DNA of 64,000 nt from Aquanectria penicillioides (taxonomy: Eukaryota; Ascomycota; Sordariomycetes; Hypocreales; Nectriaceae). Both the position numbers and the translations under genes were made by a program. Shown one piece after another: positions 47,470 through 58,154 of this stretch. Below the pieces are notes generated by a model. It saw nothing but the letters and a program-made list of their open reading frames with translations. It was not told the origin of the DNA and searched no databases. Position 1 is the first letter of the stretch. The number at the start of each line of letters is the position of its first letter. Location of the stretch: contig PYIU01000004.1 of NCBI GenBank assembly GCA_003415625.1, positions 3,658,001 to 3,722,000 of the forward strand. The letters run 5' to 3'.

Positions 47470-49215
47470 CTAGTATCTGTACATTGGGTCCTTGCTCTTG
47501 GGCGGCGCATCATAGAGGTCGTCATCGTCCGATACCTCATCCGCGCGCGGTTGGCGCCCGTGTCCCTTTGGGTCAACCGACCCGGACGTGGAATTGAAGC
47601 CAGGGTGGAAAGGCTCGTAGGCTAGACGATGGCTATCCGGAAACTCGCCATTGGCACTGTGCCCCACATGACCAGACGAACCGGCAGCATGAGAATCCGC
47701 GAATGGGTCATCCAGCGACGCGTCAGGAGGCAACTTTGAAGAACCAGAGCCGGAGGCGAGAGCTGCCGGTGGCGGCCCTGGAGGCGAGGGGTAGGGATCC
47801 GTTTCCTTGCCCTTGCCATGGGTACTGATGGGACTACTAAGACTGGATACTGGGGGGTTGTGAGAGCCAGCGACGGAGACTTGATCATCATGACGTTCTA
47901 AGTCAGAGCCGTTCGATTGAGGGATACTGATGGGGGTCTCAGAGGTTGTGTGCTGGCCGAGACCAAGGTGCTTGCGAGAGTTGAGTACGGCGCGCTTGTG
48001 CTGGTTAAGGGCGGTCTGCAGGAGCTCGTTGGTGTCGATTAAGTTCTCCATTGTTTCATTGTCTGGTGCAGGGTTCTCGGAAGTCATATAGCCCTGGATG
48101 CTGCGCGATGCACTCTGGCAACGATCGGCGAATTCTTTGATGAGGTCACTGTCAAGCATCTCAGTAGGGGTTGTGTTCATGACGACTTGTTCTAGCAGCT
48201 TGGCAGACGTCCGGGCCTCTTCAAGTCGGCTGGCGAGCTCGACGGGGTCAGGCAGCCGCTTGTTGGAGTGGCTTCGGGCGAAATAGTTTTGTGAATGGGG
48301 GTTGTATGACGGTTGAGTGTACGGAGTGGATTGGGGTGGTGCTCGGCCCTGTGGCGTTTGTTGTGTTAGCGACAGCGCGATAATACATGTGCAATTGGAT
48401 ACGAACTCCCTGTTCCTTGAATGCCTTTTCCTTCTCTTTCTTCCACATTGAGATGATCAATGTGAGGTTTTCATCGTCCATCTTGGTGTGCTCCATATCG
48501 TCAAGCGTCTCCATGAGAATCTGGCGCACACTTGGGTCGCGTGCAGACTTCAGCAACTGGCGAGCAGTATCAACGAACTTTTGGTCGAAGTTTCTCGTAA
48601 AAGTCGGACCTGGGTTATCCGCCAGTATGCGCACTAGCATGAGTGCGTTGTATTGCCATGATGGTCGCCCCAAATAGTCTCGGGAGATGTATTTTCGAAT
48701 AATGCGCGCGCACTCAGCAGCAGCACTGGGAGATGATTCCGCCGCATCGACGATCGGGGGTAGAAACAGAACTTCATCGCTCTATTTTGTGTGCGCACGC
48801 AGTCATTAGCGATGCTACCATGTGGGTGAAGCGGAAGGTGCGGTATAGATGACATTACTTACCTGGGCTTTCCCTCCTGACTCAATAAAAGCTTTCTATT
48901 ATCATAGTCAGTCTCGGCGAACAAGACAAAGCGCAGCGAGACATCGGCGATGATGGCGGGCGCATGCAAGGGATGGGCACATACCACACTATTGTGAGCG
49001 GTGATTTCGGGAGTCGAAGCAGGCGTGGTGCCGCTGACACCTTCGGAGCTGCCTGCAGAGAATCTTCCGTCAGTGGCTGTTTGTCGGCCGTTGACAAACC
49101 AGCATGGATGCCTAGATAATTTGTGAGGGTGGCACATACGAGCAGAGACATTGCTGGCCTTCTTCCTAATGCTGCCAAAGACCTTGTTCACGCTGAGGCC
49201 CTTCATGGACTTCAT
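47470..49215 (-). CDS. LSB5: VHS-GAT domain protein, LSB5-like
   Basis: Ubiquitin-binding adaptor linking endocytic cargo to the actin patch machinery in yeast (Las17-binding protein 5). Five minus-strand exons: 49140-49215, 48985-49052, 48863-48895, 48407-48781, 47470-48348; phases agree and give 476 aa. The start is MKSMKGLSVNKVFGSIRKKA. The VHS domain (about residues 25-180) includes ECARIIRKYISRDYLGRPSWQ, YNALMLVRILADNPG, RQILMETLDDMEHTK and LIISMWKKEKEKAFKEQG. The GAT-like helices (about 205-310) include LASRLEEARTSAKLLEQVV, then DLIKEFADRCQSASRSIQGY and IDTNELLQTALNQHKRAVL. The tail is Pro/Ser-rich, with DDPFAD and an acidic patch DEVSDDDDLYDAPP. The third exon is only 33 bases (KAFIESGGKAQ). 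Longer than yeast Lsb5; a GGA-type adaptor is less likely because there is no gamma-adaptin ear. Confidence 0.85.
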
Positions 49216-51009
49216 GGCTGTCGCTTCGGGGTTCGCGCCACAGCGGGCAGTGCGCGGGACAAACGGGCGGGGATAGCGAGATTGGATACGGTAGGATAAA
49301 GAGTCCTGCAGCCTGCGACGAGGATGGGGATAACCAAAACTGAGAGGGAGGTGGTAATAGTTGGAGTTGAAGAGGAAATGGCGATGGTGTGTTCGTGAAA
49401 CCAAGCGCTCCCTCGGCGTGCTAGATTTGTTGGTCAAGACCCTGATGCCTTTCCAGCCGTTGGTCGTCGACTGATTGGAGCGCCGACGTCTGGGATAAGC
49501 AGAGAACAAGGGTCTCAGCGATCCCTGAGACGATGAGTAGGCGTCGGCTAGGTACACCGAAGTGTTCAAGCGAAAATCCGGTGAATCTCGGATGAAACTC
49601 TCTGTATCCGTCTTGGGGTTATTCTTGCACTCAATTTCTCCTTCGTGTTTTCTGATTCTCGTTGGACATGCAGCGCTCTGAGTGAAGTGTTGAGCATTAG
49701 ACACTCGCGAGGCGTGAAATCACGGTTTGGACAAAGCCCCGTGCGTCACACCCACCGTCGCTGGGGCGGTGTTGTTAAGGTCGGTCCAGATTAGGAGACA
49801 ACCGAGTCACAACAATGTGTCCACAAAACAGGGGAATTTGAGCTCTGAGAAACACGCCTGAAGAGGGGGACAGTTGGGTCGTCGAGAGAGCTTCAAAAGG
49901 AGAGGGAGAAAAGAGGAGGAAAGGCAAATGAAGCTCCAGGAGAGTCCGGTAGGCGGAAGATCCGGGGTAAACAAGAGCGGTAACCTCGAGAACAAGGAAG
50001 GTGTGGGCTCGCTGGAACAGGTCCAGACAAGTGCAGGCAGACAGGTCAAGCGCAAGCGCACTTTGAGTGATCGATGGCGTGGGAGACGGGGCGGCCTGCT
50101 CGGTTTTTTCAGGTCAAATTCCAAGTGCCCAAATTGCATGGGCTGGTACTTTTAAGATTGTGCATGTCCTGGATTGGACTGGTTGGACTGGGCAAAGTGT
50201 TGCCCGCGCGCGCCTCAGAACCGAGCCGGCGAGCACATAGCCTATGGTCCCGTTGCACAGCCTCACGGCCCTACGCAATCCCCCCCCCTCCTTCCTCTAA
50301 AAGTCTTGGTATCATGTCTCTCTGTGACAAAGCATTTGGCAGAGAGGGAAGAACAAATAAGGTGACGTTTTATCGCGCGGGAGTGGCACATGGTCTCTTT
50401 TGGGCCTCGAATTCAGCTCGAGGTGCGCAGCAATCTGGCGGGAGGACTGCGAACGCGTGTCGTAAGGCCGGACAGGGAGACATGTCGAGTCATGCATGGG
50501 TCCCATGAGCCAATTTGCACGACCTCTGTTGTCACTATTTCCAACGTGGTAATGGATTATCCATAGCCTTCATTTAATTTGAAGTATTTGTTTCCGCATT
50601 CACCTCTCTCGGTCTTTCGCATTTTCTTTCTTTTCGTAGTTGACAAGAATGAAATACGAATACTCGCAGCCGTTTTTGTGTAACCAACTATTGAAAATCT
50701 CACTGCTTGCTCCCTACTTACAGAGTGAGAGTGAGGGGGAAAAGTCTGCAGGCTGCCTCCCGTGCTGTCATTGTCATGTTCATCAAAACGTGGGCATACA
50801 TGGACATGGATGTTACCTCTCGCATCTAAACCAATGCATCGTCACTCGAGACCCTGGAACTCCGTCAAGATCCCCCGTGTGACACCCTCGCCGGTTTCAA
50901 CCAATCGCCCCGTCCAAATAAAAAAGTTGAATGGTTGACCGCTATGCAAAATGTCTTCTCATGTACATAGGTAGCACACCCTTAGCTCATCAGATTTGTG
51001 CTAGTAGAC
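49216..51009. other. Intergenic region between LSB5-like and UBX genes
   Basis: About 1.8 kb upstream of the LSB5-like gene (-) and downstream of the UBX gene (-). It should contain the LSB5-like promoter and leader. A long minus frame reading into the gene from 49704 has no domain support. Nothing else is recognised. Confidence 0.5.
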
Positions 51010-52662
51010 TTAGTCTTCTTCCTCAGCCTCATCATCCTCGTCATCATCGTCGTCTTCGTCTTCCGATTCCGGGGTAATGGCCTCCACAATCAGGTTTCCA
51101 GACCTTCCAATTTTCTCACCCATCGTGACTGTTGCGCTGGGTTCGTAAACGATTCGCGGCATTATCGATGCAATCCGAAAGTTGAACTCGTGCACATAGT
51201 CGATAGGTTTCTCATCGGCCCCTGGCTCATTCCCTCGTTGGAGAATGTCATGGCACTCAACAAACGCGTAGAGCTCTTCGAGAGGTGCATCCTGTGGAAA
51301 TCGCCTGACGACACGACCGATGCCGGACTGCTCAGGCAGCTTCAATGCAACTCGAACGACACTTTTATTGCTAGACGCAGGCTCGGGCAGGATCGCCGTT
51401 GCTCTCCATGCTCGCCACTGCTGTCGCTTCTCCTCCAACCTCAGCGCCGCCTCCGCTTCCTCCTCGGCCTTCTTCTCGGCGGCGGCGGCAGCAGCGGCGG
51501 CCTCCCTCTTCTGGCGCGCACGCTCTCGGTCAATTGCCAACGACCGTTCATACGCCGAATCTTGCTGTGTTCGTAGATTCCTCGTCACCTCCTGCGCTGT
51601 TCTCTCTGCTCGGACCCCATCTAAATCGGTTCCGTACTTCTCAATAGCCGCCCGTATCTCCGAAAGGTAGGTGGCAGGAGGCATAGGCCCAACAAGTCGT
51701 TTCACGATACCCATTCGAGTACTGCCCTCTTTAGGTGTCAGGCAAACCAGAGCCGAGAAGGGAAACTTGGTACAGTTATACTCGGTGGCGACCTGATAGG
51801 CTTCTGAGTCTAGAACATTGCCACTCCATAGTATAATGTTGTTGGTAGAGTCCTTAATAAAGTCGACAACCTCCGGGGAGAGTAGGGTGTCCTTAACAAA
51901 GGATTCGGTATCGTCATGCTCAGGGGACATTAGCACAACCAGCATAAACTTAAGTTCCTTCTTGGCTAAGTCATGAGCCTGAGCTATGCCTCCCTCATAA
52001 AAAGGCAACTCGTTTTCTCCATATTCTTCTTCAAATTCACGCTTAAACCTTGCAGCTGTATCGCGTGGCATGAGGGGTCTTCGGCCATTGGTTCCCCTGA
52101 ATCCGGTCGAGATCCGACTCGTGACTGCGCGCGGACGGATCGAGGCGGGCAGAAAAGTAAAAGCATAAAGTAATGTGCGGAGAAGGGTCGATGCCGCCCT
52201 CCATCCCCATCCAAATGGAGCAAGCAAGAGTCCGAGAATCCAGGGTGACCGACCCGCCACTGGGTTTTGGGGCACTATTCTCGGGGCGGGGTCTGTATGG
52301 AGTCGCTGTGATGCTCGTTGCGGTTGCGCTGCGGCAGATAGGAGGCTTTCTTGGAGGTTTTCATGTCGCATAGATGCACGAGGAATGTCCTGGGGGACGA
52401 AGGGTTCGGCTAGCGGATCTGGGGCTTCGCCATCAAAGAACTTGGCGATCGCAATCTGCAAAGCATTTCGTGGTCAGCAAGCGGCGGCACGAGACGGACA
52501 TATGACGAAGGTGAATTCAAGTCCTACCTGCACATTCCATTCTGAGCGTTGCAGTAACGAGACAGCTTCGCCGATATCTTGGTTGGTGACTTGTGTGTAT
52601 TGGTTGAGAGCGTCCTGTTGACTTGTGGACAGCTGTCCCAAGTCAAAATCGCCCTCGGCCAT
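51010..52662 (-). CDS. UBA-UAS-UBX protein with membrane hairpin (UBXD8/FAF2-like Cdc48 adaptor)
   Basis: Adaptor that recruits the Cdc48/p97 ATPase to ubiquitylated proteins at the ER or lipid droplets. Exons 52528-52662 and 51010-52455 (intron GTAGGA...TTTGCAG, phase 0) give 526 aa. The UBA-like start is LSTSQQDALNQYTQVTNQDI followed by EAVSLLQRSEWNVQ. A hydrophobic hairpin (about residues 115-150, PWILGLLLAPFGWGW then LLYAFTFLP) resembles the membrane loop of UBXD8. The UAS thioredoxin-like domain (about 185-320) includes KFMLVVLMSPEHDD and IILWSGNVLDSEAY. A long Ala/Glu/Lys/Arg coiled coil (about 340-400) follows, then the UBX domain with RVALKLPEQSGIGRVVRRF. The C-terminus is a run of Asp/Glu. 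Orthology to yeast Ubx2 versus Ubx3 cannot be decided by eye, so no symbol is given. Divergent from PAN3. Confidence 0.9.
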
Positions 52663-54183
52663 GATTTCGAGCTTTAAACTCGAGTCTCCCTTGATCTTCA
52701 GAACAGAAAACCACAGTCGCAGAGTATCAACCCGGTGGAATGGATATGTTGCTACGTGTGGTTGGCTAACTATTCGTAGGAGATGGGATTCAATGTCCGA
52801 TGTGGATGTGGCGATGATGTTGCGTTTTGTAGTTGGAGCATGCACGCGCACACAGATCCAGGCCTTTTGAATATGATCGGAGAGCTGCTCGGCCGATTAT
52901 AATCCGATGAATACCAAGGTGGTATATGATGACAAATTTAGAGTCAAAGGCTCAAGCATAAGATGAATACGGATAAGCCACTGTTGCATTCACGCGCAGT
53001 CTCTAGTCGTAGTATCTCGCGATGCTGCTGATTCCTGGGATGGTTGCCTCAGAGGAGGTTCGGTGACCATGACGATTGGCGTTTGGGTGGAGCAAAGGAA
53101 TAGCGCGCGTCAGCGCCAGGGCAAAGGAAGCTATTGGGTGCTTGATAAGATGAACCCTAGTTGGTAGATAGCCCCGGACTATTCATCTATCCGATTGTTA
53201 TAGCCCTCTGTGCGGAGTATGGGAGCAATGTGTGCAACAAGTAGAGAGAGTGGGGGAGGTAGGCAAAATAGGAGATGTGAAGGGAAACCCTCGTGAGAGG
53301 AGAGAGGAAATGAAGGGTATGAAATATTATAGAAGAATCATAATCGAATGAAAAAGAACAAGTAATGATGAAACCCCCCTTCTCGCTGCAAGTTGAACCT
53401 AACTGTTCTTTTCTCGGCCTGCTCTCAATAGCCCAGGTGTGCCAAGCTCATCGTGTGGTGAAAGCCGGATCATGCAATTAAGGGAAGTGCAGCAATCAAT
53501 GCATCCAATGCCTGTTGGCGTCTTTGGCCGACCGCGGGGGGCTGACTTTGACTTTCGAAGTACCGCAATCATACAAAATGTGTGAGTAGGTACCACGTTG
53601 GCTCAAAGCTGAAGGGACCTGGCGCGTATTGTAGAGGTAGTTAGCGCTTGCTGGCTCACTGGTGGCCCATGGCCCCCCAATTTTCCCTCGCGACTTTGTC
53701 AGTCCTGCCCACCCAACCCAAACCCTCCGCCGAGCGACTCCCTCCCCCACCGACATACCTGCATACCTACATCCCTCCAGGGCCTCGCTACCTCGATTCG
53801 GCTGTCGAGGTCCGTCTACTGAGGGCGACGTGTTCCCGTCTTCGCCTTCGCCTCCGCCAACTCCCACTGCACTCGGCCTGTGCCTCCTCCCCACTTGCGC
53901 GCTCGTGCCCTGGCTGCCTCGACCAGCCCACCGATAACCCCCCGCTTCTCGTCATCCATGGGCGGCCGGTCGCCTCGATCAATTGAGCCATGGGAAATGC
54001 TTGCCAGAGTCAAGTAGGTACCGGTCCTCCATCCCTCCGCTTCTAAACCATGCGATCCGCCTCAGCTCCCTCTCCTCCACGTCGCCCACTCGTCTCCTCC
54101 GCTCGCTAACACGTTGGCAATGTTCGCAGACGTCGTAAATTCGGCCAAGGGGGCGGCTACTTCCTCAACATATCTTATTGACC
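52663..54183. promoter_or_regulatory. Divergent intergenic region UBX/PAN3
   Basis: About 1.5 kb between divergent start codons. The right third (about 53690-54110) is pyrimidine-rich on the + strand, consistent with a PAN3 leader. No specific factor site is assigned. Confidence 0.55.
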
Positions 54184-56869
54184 ATGGCCACATCGCGATA
54201 TCAGACGGCCGATCTACGTCGCCAGGTCGGCTCTCCAAGGCCTAAAGGGCGCGGTTCGTGAACCAATCTACCCATCCCCATCTCTTTTGACCGCGATTGT
54301 CCTAACTATAGGTTCTAGAAAATAAAGATACCCTATGTCGAAACGTTCTCATCTACGGCCATTGCCGATACGAAGATCAGGGCTGCGCATTTAGCCATGA
54401 TCAAAACAAAACAAACTCCAACCAAGACCTGTAGGTCATTACCCTTTCGTTTGTCTTACGACACCATCTCTTGTGCATATCCCATCCTCGGCGAGAGGAT
54501 CCCACCATTCACTTGACCCTTTCCCAAATGGCAGGCCCATCGTGCGCCTTGTCCAATCCCATACCAAACTCGCTTTCAGCTGCCGGGGAGGTAAATTTCC
54601 AATCTATCACTTCAGTCCACTGGTTGAGTTGGAATACAGGTAATGGTATAGCAAGTTTCGAGAACCTCTGTGGTTGTCGCCTGATGTCCTCGTGCATGGG
54701 CCAACATCCTTCCCTCCGAGGAGGGAATGTGCATCTATTCAGCGTGTTTACGTTGATTCAGGTGACAGAGGTCCCTAAAGATCAGACCAAGCGGGAAATC
54801 AGAAGACCCTTCATATTTTGTCCCCCCTTGGCGATATCTACACCTCTTGGTCGTTTCATGTCGCGTCGTAGCTTTTTTCCTCAAAGCCCAGAGGGGAAAT
54901 GGAATTGCAAATCCAAAGCCGGCATTGGGGCCGCAGTATCTCACTGACTTTAACGTCATTCTCAGTCTAGGTTATGGCTAACCATTATTATGCGCTCAGA
55001 TCAAAAAAGACGTTAAATGTCGAGTCACCCTCGTTTACACCCTCAAACCCCCAAGCTACAGGCAAAAAGCCGACCTTTTCTTCCCAGGCTGCAAGTGCCC
55101 CAGCCTTCACTCCGCGTGGTTTAAATGGTATAAATTTTCAAAACATAAAAACTTAAAAACAAACATGTACAGCAGATCTCGACTAATAATGCAAACTAGC
55201 CACAAATAACTCTGGCGTTTCTCAGGACAATGACGCCGCCGTCTTCAACCCTGCTACCATCCGTGAATTTACCCCCACCTTCGACATCAATGCAGCGGTA
55301 CGACGAAAACTCTTTTTTTCTCAAACTCTTAGCTGACGGATACAGGCTACTACTAATGGGACTGCACAAGACGGTGCTGTTTCTTTCGATCCCTTTGCTA
55401 TGACATCTGTAAGCCAGGGTCTGCCCACTCCTCAATTCAATCCTTACGCCGAGGACCACGGTGGTCTTGGAGGCCATGGAGCCAACTACTTTCAAGCACA
55501 AGGGGCATTTCCTACGACTCTACAACCCCTTCAACATCACTTATACGCTCCCGTGGGCCCCCACCGAGAGGACTTGATGCCATATCAACGTATGACACAC
55601 GATTTCTTCCTTCCGGAAAAGCTACGAGAAGATTACCAAAAGAAAGCGGAGGCAACTCTGCAAGTCATGCCCAATTCACAACTCCCCCAGTTAGACAATT
55701 ACCACTCCCTCGTTGCACTGGACACGACCCATAGGAAAAACGCCAATATCTTTGGATACCCTAGTTGGGTGTATAAGGCTACATCGACCAAGACAGGGAA
55801 TTTATATTGCCTACGAAGGCTTGAGGGATACCGCCTGACCAATGAGCATGCCATCAGGTTGGTCAAGGAATGGCGGCGCATAGATAATGGGAATGTTGTG
55901 ACGATCCTGGATGCGTTCACCACTCGGGCGTTCGGGGACAGCTCTCTCATCTTTGTCCAGGATTACCATCCCCTCTCCAAGACACTCACGGAGCTTCACT
56001 TGTCTCCAAACCCGGCTCATGGCAGCCGTTATCATCAAAAAACCCAAGTCTCTGAAAACGTTTTGTGGGGATACATCACCCAAATTGCCAATGCGTTGAA
56101 GGCCATTCACTCTATTAACCTAGCAGCACGATGCATCGATCCGAGCAAAATCATTTTAACAGAAAAGAACCGGATACGGCTGAGTGCATGTTCAATTCTT
56201 GATGTAGTTCAATTTGATTCTCGCCGACCCATTCAGGAGCTCCAGCAAGAAGATTTTATCCAGTTCGGTCGACTCCTGCTGTGTCTGACAACAAATACTC
56301 TACCTATCCACTTGAGTAATCTGAAGATGTCACTGGAGCAGATGAGCCGAACATACTCGGTGGAGCTCAGGGATACAATTCTATGGCTGCTCACACCACA
56401 GCCACCCCCAGCAGTCAAAGGAATTGATGAATTCATCAGGGGCATCTCTGGCCGGATTATTGCCACACTGGATGAAAGTCTTCACGCAGTTGACAAACTC
56501 AATTCAGATCTATATCGGGAGTTGGAAAACGGAAGGATTGCTAGGTTGATGATGAAACTAGGTGCCATCAATGAACGACAGGAGTTTGATGGCGACCGCG
56601 CCTGGTCTGAAAACGGCGAACGATACATGCTCAAGCTCTTTCGAGACTATGTCTTCCACCAAGTCGACAGCAATGGCAATCCAGTCCTGGACATGGGACA
56701 TATGATCCGTTGCCTGAACAAGCTGGATGCCGGAACGGATGAGAGAATCTGCCTCACGAGCCGAGACGAACAGACTAGCTTCCTTGTCAGCTATAAGGAG
56801 CTAAAGAAACAGCTAGGCAACGCGTTCGGTGAGCTCGTTAAGGGTAACAAGCAAGGGCGAAGCTTTTAG
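54184..56869 (+). CDS. PAN3: PAN2-PAN3 deadenylase regulatory subunit PAN3
   Basis: Binds poly(A) and Pab1 and recruits the PAN2 nuclease for initial poly(A) shortening in the cytoplasm. Exons 54184-54253, 54319-54430, 55000-55127, 55200-55297 and 55346-56869 join in phase to 643 aa, a normal length. The N-terminus MATSRYQTADLRRQVGSPRP leads into a CCCH zinc finger (Cys30, Cys39, Cys46, His50; CRNVLIYGHCRYEDQGCAFSH). Next comes the PAM2-like segment with VESPSFTPSN and REFTPTFDIN. The pseudokinase domain (about 240-500) includes YPSWVYKATSTKTGNLYCLRR and the loop RLSACSILDVVQFD. The C-terminal coiled coil and knob include GRIARLMMKLGAINER and the conserved DGDRAWSENGERYMLKLFRD. The second intron is 569 bases, ten times the others, and sits right after the zinc-finger exon. 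Convergent with LSM7. Confidence 0.95.
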
Positions 56870-57560
56870 GAAAATGGGTGAAGGCTACAAGAGACCTGCC
56901 CTGCAATACACGTGGGAAATTGGGGTTTGCATGTGCAACTGCGTTGCATATGGGGTTGAGATACTCGATGAGGACACTGTAGATTTCCCTTTGAAGACAG
57001 CATTGTCAACAACTTGGCTAGAGGACAGGGATTTTGATTATCTAGGATCTGGACGGGTCGTTCCGTCTGGCTGATGATGGCGCAACAGGCCCTTTGGGGG
57101 GGCGTCTTTGCGTGCTGGTTGGCACGAGCAGGAAAAATGCAAGGTCAGGCGTTGGGCCAGCATTGAAACTGGACATTGGGGATCTCGTAATGTGTCCGAG
57201 AGTTATGACAGGCGTGGATTGAGCGAGATGTGAAGCAGCGAGATGATAGTACTTCCTTTTGGCTTTATGATTATTTTGCCTTCATTCAACAGACGACAGG
57301 ACAAGACTCTTAAATATGTATGTGACATTATATGGCAGACTATCTGCGCTGGGGATATGCCATGCCATGCCTGCCAAAATCGCGACGATGTAGCCCTCGT
57401 CCGATGCAGCATGACCCCGGGGAGAAGTTTGGTTCGTGGCCGAGTGCTATTTCTACTGCGAAGGCAGCATGCCATCAAGGGGATGGCCGACGCGCTGATA
57501 TATATCCCTCCCCCCCCCCCTTCTCAAACTTCCACATGTTCAAGATATGCCATTCACAGT
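56870..57560. other. Convergent 3' region PAN3/LSM7
   Basis: About 690 bp between the two stops; holds both 3' untranslated regions. No gene is supported. Confidence 0.55.
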
Positions 57561-58154
57561 TCAATCGTCATCGGCCTGGATGAAAGGGTTGGCGATCTCT
57601 TCGCTGCCATCCACAGGGCTGACTAGAACGAGGAGAGTGCCTCGGACGACGACGAGGCCGAGGGAGCGTGTCGATTCGTTTCCTTCATCGTCTATGTTGG
57701 AGCATGTTGTCAGTTAAGGTGGGTGCCGATGTGCGTAGGCCTGCTCTGAGGGCAGCTCTATAATGGGAAATGATCGACTCACCTCGAACTACTTCGTTGA
57801 CATCGTCAAGGACTAAGTTCATCAGGGCATCGTAGCCCTTGAGTGTTCCTTTGACTGCAAGGAAGGTTTGAAATGAGCATGCGAACTGAACGTAATAGAT
57901 AGGCCACTTCTGGCAGGGGCAGGCTCCAGCGTACCTTCACGACCGCCATTGAACTTGACGGTGATCTGCTTATCCATGTACTTGGCTAGGTCGAGGATAT
58001 TTTCCTTCTTAGGCCGCTCGCGTTCGCCAGATTGATGATTTCCTCCTCCACTACCGCCAGCGCCTCCTCCACGGCCGCCACCCCTACCACCACGAAAGTT
58101 TCCTCCTTGACCGGCTCCTCCGCGGCCACCTCTATGAGCGGGTCTATCGGACAT
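57561..58154 (-). CDS. LSM7: U6 snRNA-associated Sm-like protein LSM7 with RGG N-terminus
   Basis: Ring subunit of Lsm1-7 (cytoplasmic decapping and decay) and Lsm2-8 (U6 snRNP). Minus-strand exons 57935-58154, 57783-57854 and 57561-57691 give 140 aa; both introns interrupt codons after their first base. Sm motif 1 is ILDLAKYMDKQITVKFNGGRE followed by KGTLKGYDALMNLVLDDVNE; Sm motif 2 is LGLVVVRGTLLVLV, and the end is EEIANPFIQADDD as in other LSM7 proteins. An N-terminal extension of about 45 residues is Arg-Gly rich (RGGRGGAGQGGNFRGGRGGG), absent from the short human and yeast proteins but seen in filamentous fungi as far as I recall. It may bind RNA or be methylated (inference). Confidence 0.93.

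Noticed and set aside
48859..49704. 281-codon minus frame across the 5' part of the LSB5-like gene
   Set aside because: It reads through the first two introns; the real exons lie within it and splice in a consistent phase.
54471..54947. 158-codon + frame inside the PAN3 intron
   Set aside because: No domain, and the flanking PAN3 exons splice cleanly around it; mentioned only as a curiosity of the long intron.
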